Shown: piece after piece, positions 14,601 to 25,200 of the stretch
How positions within the stretch are numbered: position 1 is the first letter of the stretch
Layout of the letters: each line of letters starts with the position of its first letter
Source of the DNA: Nautilus pompilius
Taxonomy: Eukaryota; Mollusca; Cephalopoda; Nautilida; Nautilidae
Length of the DNA: 64,000 nucleotides
Direction of reading: 5' to 3'
Assembly: GCA_018389105.1 (NCBI GenBank)
Contig: JACATO010000603.1
Coordinates: 186,001 to 250,000, forward strand
The notes under the pieces: generated by a model
What the model saw: the letters and a program-made list of their open reading frames with translations, nothing else
The model's database searches: none
Told to the model about the DNA's origin: nothing
Position numbers and translations under genes: made by a program

Positions 14601-16138
14601 ATTACACTGCGGTCACACCTGGTATGGAGTGGCTGGTACATACAGTACACGACGGGACAGCTTCGTCGTTCGGTTACACACAGGTGTGGGAATAAGTTAT
14701 CCTGGTATCTAGCTACATTAATACAACAGATTACACTGCGGTCACACCTGGTATGGAGTGGCTGGTACATACAGTACACGACGGGACAGTTTCATCGTTC
14801 GGTTACACACAGGTGTGGGAATAAGTTATCCTGGTAGCTATTATCTAGTTACGTTAATACAACAGATTACACTGCGGTCACACCTGGTATGGAGTGGCTG
14901 GTACATACAGTACACGACGGGACAGCTTCGTCGTTCGGTTACACACAGGTGTGGGAATAAGTTATCCTGGTATCTAGCTACATTAACACAACAGATTACA
15001 CTGCGGTCACACCTGGTATGGGGTGGCTGGTACATACAGTACACGACGGGACAGCTTCGTCGTTCGGTTACACACAGGTGTGGGAATAAGTTATCCTGGT
15101 AGCTATTATCTAGTTACGTTAATACAACAGATTACACTGCGGTCACACCTGGTATGGAGTGGCTGGTACATACAGTACACGACGGGACAGTTTCATCGTT
15201 CGGTTACACACAGGTGTGGGAATAAGTTATCCTGGTAGCTATTATCTAGTTACGTTAATACAACAGATTACACTGCGGTCACACCTGGTATGGAGTGGCT
15301 GGTACATACAGTACACGACGGGACAGCTTCGTCGTTCGGTTACACACAGGTGTGGGAATAAGTTATCCTGGTATCTAGCTACATTAATACAACAGATTAC
15401 ACTGCGGTCACACCTGGTATGGAGTGGCTGGTACATACAGTACACGACGGGACAGTTTCATCGTTCGGTTTACACACAGGTGTGGGAATAAGTTATCCTG
15501 GTAGCTATTATCTAGTTACGTTAATACAACAGATTACACTGCGGTCACACCTGGTATGGAGTGGCTGGTACATACAGTACACGACGGGACAGCTTCGTCG
15601 TTCGGTTACACACAGGTGTGGGAATAAGTTATCCTGGTATCTAGCTACATTAACACAACAGATTACACTGCGGTCACACCTGGTATGGGGTGGCTGGTAC
15701 ATACAGTACACGACGGGACAGCTTCATCGTTCGGTTACACACAGGTGTGGGAATAAGTTATCCTGGTAGCTATTATCTAGTTACGTTAATACAACAGATT
15801 ACACTGCGGTCACACCTGGTATGGAGTGGCTGGTACATACAGTACACGACGGGACAGCTTCGTCGTTCGGTTACACACAGGTGTGGGAAATTTATTCGCA
15901 GAAAGAAATACAATAGTAACCGTAAATAATTGCTTACCATTTGTGCAATATGTAGTTTTCTAATATTCCAATTAAACATAATATTCCATAAATTATATGT
16001 AGCAATGGAAAATGTGATAGTAATTCTGACTGCACAGATATGAACAAACATAAACAACCAGCTCATCGTCAAGAGAATACTGAGAGCAAACCATACAGTT
16101 TTCCAAGCCCTATGTCCTTTTATTACGATCCTGTTCAT
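8616..16138 (-). CDS. Membrane-anchored EEP (DNase I-like) family protein, 5 exons, 488 aa
   Basis: Coding exons on the minus strand are 16138-15938, 13017-12837, 12696-12487, 11104-10893 and 9278-8616. All have GT-AG borders and consistent phases (0, 1, 1, 0). Residues 11-37 form a signal anchor. The EEP fold follows: ATYNLWN (46-52), GFQEVR with Glu80, VVHFSYDRQQQ with His177, VVGDFNTY with Asp209/Asn211, FSNMPTPGYESRPDRIL with Asp278. An inserted stretch then holds eight cysteines (332-363, starting CSQDCGPRGSCRCGLC) and two membrane helices (about 365-395 and 436-457). Only after these comes the terminal SDH motif (477-479) that supplies the catalytic histidine. EEP enzymes hydrolyse phosphodiester or phosphoester bonds in nucleic acids, inositides or sphingomyelin; the substrate here is unknown. 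Two helices between the catalytic pieces keep them on the same membrane side. It diverges from PRPF18. I do not recognise a named orthologue. Confidence 0.9.
9411..9985. mobile_element. Pogo/Tigger-like MITE, copy 1, in EEP intron 4
   Basis: The left end reads cagtcgacccccgtgtaatc and the right end, as reverse complement, cagttgtcctctggtattcg, with GC-rich subterminal stretches full of cgcgg. TA target duplications lie at 9409-9410 and 9986-9987. The interior carries no transposase. A second copy in the opposite orientation lies at 57322-57891; the two share subterminal sequence (for example ggaattttcctta and acctaactaataattg) and the block tagccaatccgagagtgtta or its close variant. Confidence 0.85.
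13428..13655. repeat. Dispersed repeat, copy 1, in EEP intron 1
   Basis: This stretch matches 18885-19085 over most of its length. Shared words include attatacataactggcca, aactatttagtac and gagattttcataaattatac, in the same order and strand. Next to the second copy is a Tc1 element; here there is none. It contains a (TA)n run near 13483-13500. The family is unknown. Confidence 0.75.
13738..15889. repeat. Minisatellite of 136/129-bp units, about 16 copies, in EEP intron 1
   Basis: Near-identical units run from about 13738 to 15889. Taking the word tatggagtggctggtac as phase mark, units begin near 13816, 13952, 14088, 14217, 14353, 14489, 14625, 14754, 14890, 15019, 15155, 15291, 15420, 15557, 15686 and 15822. 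Spacing is 136 or 129 bp, with one 137-bp unit carrying an extra t near 15470. The short form lacks 7 bp (tggtatctagctacatt against tggtagctattatctagttacgtt). Secondary variants (cttcatcg, cttcgtcg, tttcatcg) recur in blocks, which points to amplification of two- and three-unit groups. The array ends 49 bp from the splice donor of exon 1. The long frames across it follow from the repeat and are not genes. Confidence 0.97.
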
Positions 16139-16275
16139 TGGCTGTGTCGGTTTTAATGTCGATATTTTTATCCAATCAAATCGTGTCTAAAGGCAGTGAT
16201 CCTGCGTTGTACATGACATTTTGTTTGCATTGAAAACACTTTCTAGTTTTATATGCCGTTCGTATTAAATCTTTA
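16139..16275. promoter_or_regulatory. Probable bidirectional promoter between the EEP gene and PRPF18
   Basis: Only 137 bp separate the two divergent start codons (minus-strand ATG at 16138, plus-strand ATG at 16276). Both 5' UTRs and the core promoters must lie in this gap unless upstream non-coding exons exist. It holds gttcattggctgtg near 16133-16146 and atccaatcaaat near 16170-16182, CCAAT-type words on opposite strands. No clear TATA box is seen. Inference from gene layout; no expression data. Confidence 0.6.
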
Positions 16276-19200
16276 ATGGATATTCTCAGAGCGGAGATAG
16301 AAAGGAAAAAACGCCAGCTAGAGAATAGCAACATTCTAGTAAGTAGACGTATTCGATTCCGAAGGTAAAATAACGGGAGGCGTATGAGGATTTCCCCCCA
16401 CCACAACAGTACCACACATTATTATTGTGTGTTGTTGTTGCTTCGTTAACCTTAGCTGTGGTAATGATGTATAACACCTGTCTGTATCCATGTATACCTT
16501 CGGCATTACTCGTAAAGACCCGTCTGTTTCTCGTTTAACTAGTTTCCTAACAAAAGGTACTTCAGGCGAGGCGATTTGGTTAGGAAACGGCAGGAAGAGA
16601 TTGAGCAGAAGAGCAGCTCGCTGGAGAATGGAGAGGACAAGCAGAAAGTAAGTGCTCCACCCCACCACCACGTTATTAGAATACGAGTTAAGTACTCTCT
16701 GTACTCTTGGATAAATGTTTATTTGGCAGCAAGAATCTGTCTGGAAACGAAAGAGATTTACCCACACAGTGATCGTTAAGAGGAACATCAGCTGGAGGAA
16801 GAGCGGTCTGCCTGTTTCTCTTCGGTGTTCTAATAAAAACATACAAACTTTGCGCATTTCCTGTATTTATTTCTGTTTGGTTTTTTCTTTTTTTTTTTTC
16901 ATGACAGAAAGAGAATTTTCAGGAAATTACAATGGAACCTGAGCTGAAGAAAGAAGACTCCCAACTGTCGAGGAAAGAAGTAAGATTTATTCTGTAATAT
17001 TTGCGTAGAAGAATGACCGTACTGTAGTGGAGCCTCCTACCTGTTTGTATCCTCTGTTCCAAAAAATTGTAGAAAAGATAGAAGATTAATTCTAAACTTC
17101 CAGTAGTATCTGTGCACAGTTACATAAAATTGATTGATTAATATTTCTTTCTTTTTTTTGGGGGGGGTGGGGAGATACCTTAAACAATTGAATTTTTTAG
17201 CTCAAAAATGAGATTTAAGATAAATGAAAATCTTTTTGGGTTAATTAAAAATTAAGAAAATTTTAAAGCAAACTCAGCTTTTCATGTAAAAGAATAACAG
17301 ATTATCTCTTCATTGTTTTTATCACTGTCAGGTGGTACCTTACTCAAAATTTTGCCTTGTGTCAAAATTAGGAAAAAAATAACTTTACTATTTCAATTAA
17401 ATTTTTCTCATATGCATTCTCAGAATTGAACGTGCATATTGTTTGCATTTTTTTGTTTTTTGTCATTGTTGAAATCAATTTCTTCATATTTTTTATGGTC
17501 AGAAAAATATTAATTAAACAAACAGAAAATATTCTAAATTATACAGATAATTAGCAAATAAGAAGACAGTTGTTATGTACAGTATTGGAAATAATTATAG
17601 AAACAAAGCAAAACTGGATATAAAATACAAATAACATGTGATATAATCATATCTTGTGTGTAAAAATGAAATGCTCTGTAGTACACTCATGTGTTGATAT
17701 AGTATGCTGTATTGGTTGTCATGCAAGCAGTCAGAAAGTGCTACATCTGCAGAAGTACTGTAAAAGTATAGACAGTGATGTTATTGTAGTGTGATGAATG
17801 TATGGTAAATACTATAACTCCTGGGAAAGAAATATCACATGACAAGAATATAGAAATCAAAGTCTTAGCTGTAAGAGCTACTCCATTTGGTAGATTACAG
17901 CTCAATTTCATCTTTCGGGAGGAGTTGTATGCAAAATTCTTAAGAGGATACACAAAACTCTTACTGTTTTGACAATAAACATGGTCAAGGAAAAAAGCTA
18001 AAACTCTCCAAAAGTGATGCTAACTACTTCAGGGTGTGTTCTCTATGTGATAGAGCACAAGTCAGTAGACATCTTGCAAATAACCTAGCTGCAAGTATGG
18101 GTGTTAACATTTTTCAAGAACAGTAAGATGTTTATTAGTGTGTGAAGTGGTCTCAATGAATGTGTAACTGTCTGAAAAACTTTGTTGAGGAAAAGCAACT
18201 AAATGGCAAAACTGAAATGAAACAGTGTGATGACCAAACCTGGAAGAAGGCACTGTTCACAGATGAGTCCAAGTTTGAACTGTTTGGTGGTGTAAGAGTC
18301 AGGGTACATTGGCTATAGTGAAGCTATGAAGTGGATCAATACAAGTGTGGGGCTGCATATTAGCTAAGGGTGTTGGAGATTTGCATAAAATCAAAGGTAT
18401 ACCTACTGCTGACAGGTACAGGCAGATTCTCATATATAGTGCCAAACCCTCAGGAAGACATCTTATTTGGCAGGGATTCATCTTCCATAACAGTGACTCC
18501 AAGCATATAGCCAATTTGGAGAAAAACTATTTTTAATGTAAAGAGGCTGATGGAACATTCACAAAGATGCCTTGGCCTACACAAAGTTCTGATATGACCA
18601 TTATTGAAGCTATATGGGATCATATAGGTACTGAGAAAGTCTAATAGCAACCAAACAATTTGGATGAATTTTGGTAAGTGCTACAAGATAATTTGAATAA
18701 CATTCCACAGTTATACATTAATAACCTGTATGGGAGCCTGAAAACATTGTATCATGTTCTATATAAAGTAAATGGCTCATATATCAGATACTAATGCATT
18801 GTGTATATTATGTCTCTCAGTTCCAGTTACTCATTATTTGTGCATATCCTGTCTGTGTTTTCATAATTATTTCCAATACTGTATATTTATCAAAATATGT
18901 TTGTGATCACATCCAGAAATTATACATAACTGGCCAGATTTTTCAAATAAGAATTGTATACCATTATTTTTGTAAACATGTTTCTAAATAAACACTGTCA
19001 TAATGTTTTTAAACACCTTGAACTATTTAGTACACTCAATGAGATTTTCATAAATTATACAAAATTTACAAAATCCACAAAGCATTAATTAATTCTATTG
19101 TATTTATTGTTCCTAATTTTGAAATGCTCTTCTAGTTTTTGCATATTCATTTTCTAAGCAAGGAATTGAAAATTTGAGTAAAAATTGGTTTAGTTACACT

Positions 19201-22200
19201 GGTTAGATTGGATGGTCTGAACTAACTCTGATCATTGTGGACTACAAAAACAAGTGTTTAGAATATCCGTAAACTATTAGCTAAGATGTGCATCTTAACT
19301 GGCTTGTATTCTTTCTTTCCTTTGTAGGTAGTCAAAAGGTTGCGGGAAAGATTTGAACCTGTCCGTTTGTTTGGTGAAAGTGAATTTGAGGCATACCAGA
19401 GGTTGAAGAGACTGGAAACGCTGGAGCCAGATGTAAATAAGGTAGTAACAATCATATTTGTTTTAGTTACTAAATGCTCATCTGTTTGATTGACTCTTTG
19501 TATGGTCATATGGGCTGAAAGCCTACAATGAAATTGTTTAATTTTAAAATCTGTCAGAGGAACGTTTGAGCTTTAAATCTAATATATGTTAAAATTTCAC
19601 CTTAAGATACATACCCTTAATGTCTGCTTTTTAACTATTTATTATCATGGCTGGGTTATGATACTTATGTACTTAATTACAGATGAATATCTAAGGTTCT
19701 GAAAAACTATCATATCTTTGTCAGTGAAGTATTTTCTTTAATTGATCTTTTTTTTTTTTTTTGTTATATTGAAATGATTTTTAAAAATTAAATTTGACTT
19801 TAAAGGACAGTCAGTATTATGTATAATTAAATAGGAAAAAAGTCACCTCACCAGATATTAACAGAAAAATTATGTTGGTAGGCAAGAAGTATCTATTGTA
19901 AAATAATTTATGAAATTAAATAAATATAATTGATTGTATTATTCTGTAGACTAATACTACTGAAAACATAAAAATATCAGGAAGGCCTTTAATCATGTCA
20001 AAATATGAAATTGAAAGTACAGATACAAAAATGTCAAGCAAGCTGTACTCAGTCTTTGGTAGTATTTTGATGAGAATATTTTGATTGAAGAGATTGATGT
20101 CTCTTTGTGATAATGAAGCATCACCAAGGAAGCTGGTTACTAATTTCACCTATTTTATTAAGAGTTTGAAAATTTCAAGGTTGTCAGGTTTACTTTTAAG
20201 CAGATCATTTACTCATATTTAAACATTTCTTATTAAGATTACAAGCTTCAATACAGTTTCAGGATTTTCAAAATCATGCAGTATATTTTTGTCCATTTAT
20301 CAGGGTCAAGGTTTCCAAAATGATTTTAAAGCTGCTCTAGATCAAGTGGATCAGGATTACTTGAATGAACTGATCAGCACCACTGACTGTAAAATGTCAT
20401 CTAATGATGTTTCTGTTAAAGATGATGGAACCACTATAGAAGATATTCAGGTTGGTCATGCATATAAAACTTTTATCAATTTTGCAGTAACTCTATAAGC
20501 ACTTAGGTGTAACTACCATTGTGACAGGCTAAACATAAAGCTCTGTCTGCTAGTTTGAGGAAATTCTCTCTAAACATTAAGTTTATATGCTTATATTGAA
20601 CTTTGACTCTCAGTATTTCAACCTATTTTAGTCTGTTTATGTACAACAAATTTGCTAGTGAACATGTTAATTTGTGTATTTAGATTTAGTTTGCTTTTGA
20701 AGGGGATAGTTTTAATCACAGGAAAACCTTGATTGAACAGACCACATTCAATGGACTTTGGAAGCAACAGATGCTGCTTTAAATTCAGCCTTTGTTTATG
20801 CTTTATTAGCATCTAAAGTGAGCAGAAGTTATCAACCATGGCCTCTAAAGATAGTGGTGTGAAAAGAAAGCGAGTGAGTTTGTGTTTCACAAAAACTTGA
20901 GTTGGTAGTGAAGCTTGAGTCTGGTGTGTGAGGAGTATGGTGTGAAGAAACAAACTGTCGGATATTATTTGTAAGAGCAAGGAAAAGTTCAAACAATTTT
21001 CATTAAAGTTTGGTGTTAATGCTTCAGCCAGTGGTTTGTCAATTGATGGCAGGAAGCATATGAAAGTGGCATATACAGCTTCCTTGAGGTTTTTCTGTAA
21101 GTGGTACATGCAGCAATATTCTCGTGGCATAAATGTTTGTGGCATTGAACTTCACTCCACTGTGAATACATTAGCGAAGCACATGGACATAAAGTTTCAG
21201 GCTAGTGATGGTTGGCTTTGGTGTTTCCATAAACGCCCCATGGTATAGTGAATAAGAAGACTTATGGTGAATCTTTAAGCCAATATATAAATTGTTATTA
21301 GATATGGTTATTATATAAGATCATATGTAAACAGTGTATGTAAACATCTGGATTTAACAGACACCCTTTCTCCCACTATTAGTCTGTTAACAGTTTGGTT
21401 TGAAAACTATACTAAAAAAATAAAGCATGTTTATTCAGACAATTTTCTTGTGTAATTAATATAGTAATGTCTTTATATTTTATTTTTAAACAGAAAATGA
21501 AAACAGAAATTGGTCAGGGTGACAGAGAAAAAGACCAAGAAATTGTCTTAAGATTCTTGAAGGTAAATGCTGTGCATAATAGTACATGACTTTTCAGAGA
21601 ATAATAAGCCTTGTTTCTGTAAGATTTATAGGGATTAATGATTGAAGTAAATGTATCATTTTTGTGAGATTTATTTTCCTTAATTATATGTACATTAGCT
21701 TATCAAAGAGTTTTACAGAATTTTGTTTGTTGAATGAAACATTTGATGGTTAGGTCCTGTTACAAACTTTGCTTCTTATAGTACTTGTAACTTTTTCATG
21801 TAAGAAGTTTTAAAATGTATCTGCTAATTGTCACATTTGTATATATTTTTTTCTTTTATGACAATTTTCATAATACAATTGTGGAAAATTGGTACTTATC
21901 TGCTAGTGGTTATATGCATTCTATTACTTTTTGTTAGCATGTTGATTGACTGCATATTGGACTTAATAGTGGCTAGAATCGTTTTTGGCCTAGGTGAGAT
22001 TTATACAGACTGTGGTAAAGATGATACAAGATTTACTCCATATCACTGAGAGCAAGATAGCTGTGAGTGCATCCATATATATGGCTTTCTCACGTGTTTG
22101 GTGTACTTAACATTAGAAGTCAGACTGGTTGGAAAAAATGTACAAAAACATTTTGCGAACCATTTCTGCATATTGGCTCACTGGATACCAGCATTGTCAA

Positions 22201-25200
22201 CCAGTAACATTATGTTCCAGCTGATTACAGCAACAGCAATGTAGACTACAGTAATTATAAGGTATTCGTCTGCATCTAGCTTTGCAATTATAGGAGACTA
22301 GCCATGCACAGATAATCTGTTACCACAGTTCACAGTGTGCAGTTGATGGCTGGCTCATGAGGTTTGGTCTTGTTGGAGATTCCTTTAGCCCAATATAACA
22401 TTCTTATCTATTAATTGATGTACTGAATATTGTTTGTTTTTAGGTCAAGTTCTGTGCACTGGCATTGTAATGTGGACTGTCTTATTTGCTTCTCATTTTT
22501 CATCCATTACATTTTCTGTCTATCACAGTATATTCTCAAACTTTGGGGTGAGAACTTAAACAGCCGGACAGAAGAGGAGAAACGGAGCATGAAGGGGAAA
22601 ATGGTCAGTGCTACACACACACAGACAGTTGTCTACCTGAAGCCTCTATTTAGGAAATTGAAACAAAAGGTTTGTATAACTCACCACATGTCAGCATTAC
22701 ATTTTATAGATGGTTAATAATATTAGCCATTAGTCTCAAGATACTGATACTTAATTAGTTTGCCTTTTTTCCATTCCATTTTTAAAAGAATTTGTGTTGG
22801 TTAGTTGGTTTGAGCCAAAGCTATGATAGTCCTCACTTTCAGTTTTTAATTTACAATGTTAATGAAATAAGTAATAGTTTTACTTTTATCATCACACAAG
22901 AAAAAAAAATGCATATGGCTCTGAAGTGTTTCAGCTGTTTATGGGTAATGTTTTGTTTTGATCTGCTGTGTTTTCTTGGTTTACCAACAGTATTCATAAC
23001 AGCTGGAAAAAGCAACTTGGTCTTCTGAACGACTGATGTGCCAGCATTTTGCTCAACCCAGCCTCTGCCCTGCTAGCATATTAAAAGTTTCTGATTAAAT
23101 GTTTTATTTTAAATTACATTAGAAACAGTGACTGAGTTTTATTGTTTTGAGATGTGCTTTACAGTGAGTAAGTGTTATAATGCACATTTTTTTACTGTAC
23201 AGAAAGTGGATGAAGACATTCTAGAAAGTATGGTAGAAATTGTTAAATATTTAATGGAGCAAGACTACATCAAGGTGAGTGATGAGCTCTCATTTCTATT
23301 TTACTATGGAAGCATTTAGAATGTCACAAATGGTCATAAAACATGAAACAAGACAGAAAAAATAATTTACTTTTTTTAAAATTTATTTTTGAAAAAAGTT
23401 AAATGCTTGTATAAGATTATGTACATTTGATTTTAAGGTGGAACTGTCTTTTGGTAGCTCTTTTGGTTTATTAAATGTTTTATATTGAAATTTATCAATT
23501 TTATCTTGTAAAGCTTAGGGTTGAAAACCATAAAATACTATTTAACTTTATTTCATACAGTATATATGTTTGAGCTTTGATCTTTATATTTTCAACAGAA
23601 AAATGCTTAGTATTTCTTCAATTTATTTCACAGATTTTATTCACTTTGAAAAAGCTCAGTATCTAGTGTTGATTACCATGGGCATTTTTTGTAGCAACTA
23701 CAAGCATGTAACTCTTAAATCTAAAACAAACTTTAACACTTGCATGATCAGTTCAGAATGAGCATTATAAAGTTAGTTTGTATTAGTGATTCTGTGAATG
23801 ATGTAGCAAAATTATTTTTGCATAAAGTTTTAATTTCACTGTGTAAAGCAACAATATGCAGTTTTGATCTGTAATTAAAACCAAAAATAACTCATTTGGA
23901 TGTTGACAGATCTGATGAACATTCATAACAGTTATAGACAAAATTTTGCAGTTGTTTGATCATTAGCTTGGCACAAATCAGTTTTATCTCTAATTTAGTG
24001 TAATGTAGGAAAAAATACTTTTGCAAAAGATTTAACATGATAGAGTTTGCCACTGGCAATTTATTAATTCATAATCAGATATAGATGGTTTGTAAGCTTT
24101 GGATAAATTATTGACATTTATTGGTTAATTCCAGTAGGTTTTACTTTGATTGTTTATATATGGAATCTAGTGTTTAGCTATATAAATTGTTTAGCTGTTT
24201 GCTCTCAAATTTGAAAGTAAATTTTACTGGAAAATCAACCACCTGCCTTACTAAAACTATTTAAAAAAATTATTTTCTTCTTATTGCTTATAAACCATAG
24301 TGAAAATAGTGGAATTCATATTAAGTTCTTCATATGAATTCATTTCACAACAATTTTGTTCCTGGTTTGGATTAAAAAAAACATCCTGTTACCAAATTCT
24401 TTGATGTACTCTTATTGCAATACATTATAAGAATATAGTGTATTTCTCAGAGAATAAATTATTCTCTCATTTTTTTTCTTTTTTTTTCCTTCATTTATAG
24501 ATAAGTTGATTTGGAGTATAAGATGAGGCTAGATCAACTACAGTAGTTAGCCAGACCTTTAACTGTCACTTTGCATCGCTGTCTATGGTACTTTCAGGCT
24601 CATGAATATTAATGAGTGTTTGTGCATATCATTCAACTACTTTGTGGGAGAATTTTTTGGATAAATCGGGTGTTGAAATAGTTTTTAAATATTTTTGTAA
24701 TCATGGAAACTGCAAATGTTATCAGTAGTGGTATCAAAAGCATGGTGTCTATTTCTAGTCACTGCATGACATCAGGGATCATCAAGTGATCTCGTGTCAT
24801 TTGCACTGTGTTGAATGGCCTGCTTTGAAAAGCCAAAAGCATCATTTTTATTTATATTCAACACTTATTTGATTTTGAGATATTGCAGTATACTCAAATT
24901 CAGAAATTCAACTTTAAGTTTCAATTTTGATAGTATTGATGATTCAGCCAGATTTCAAGTTGTCCAACATTTGGGATTCACAATTAGGCCATGGATAATA
25001 AGGTACACATCTCCCAAGTAACTGCCATGGTGAATACTGTACACCAGTGAAAGAACGAAAGGGTGAAGTGTAAAGACAGCATTCATCATTTGTGATTTGT
25101 ATGTCTTTATTATCATCTGTGCAGTATTAAGTCCAAGAAATGCTGCACATTGGGTTAGCGCACATTCTTCCAATTTATCCTTCACCATCTTTTTCAGTAA

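Noticed and set aside
13738..15889. A CRISPR-like array of repeats
   Set aside because: The whole unit is conserved, with no unique spacers, and the genome is eukaryotic. It is a minisatellite.
13820..15929. A series of overlapping 67-121 residue frames on both strands that look like a repeat-protein family
   Set aside because: They are translations of the 136/129-bp minisatellite. Start and stop positions follow the unit period, and there is no coding signal outside the repeat. Only the last part of the minus-strand frame (16138-15938) is a real exon.
16715..16942. A plus-strand frame across PRPF18 intron 2
   Set aside because: It runs from intron into exon 3 out of the PRPF18 frame. Conserved PRPF18 sequence fixes the real frame.
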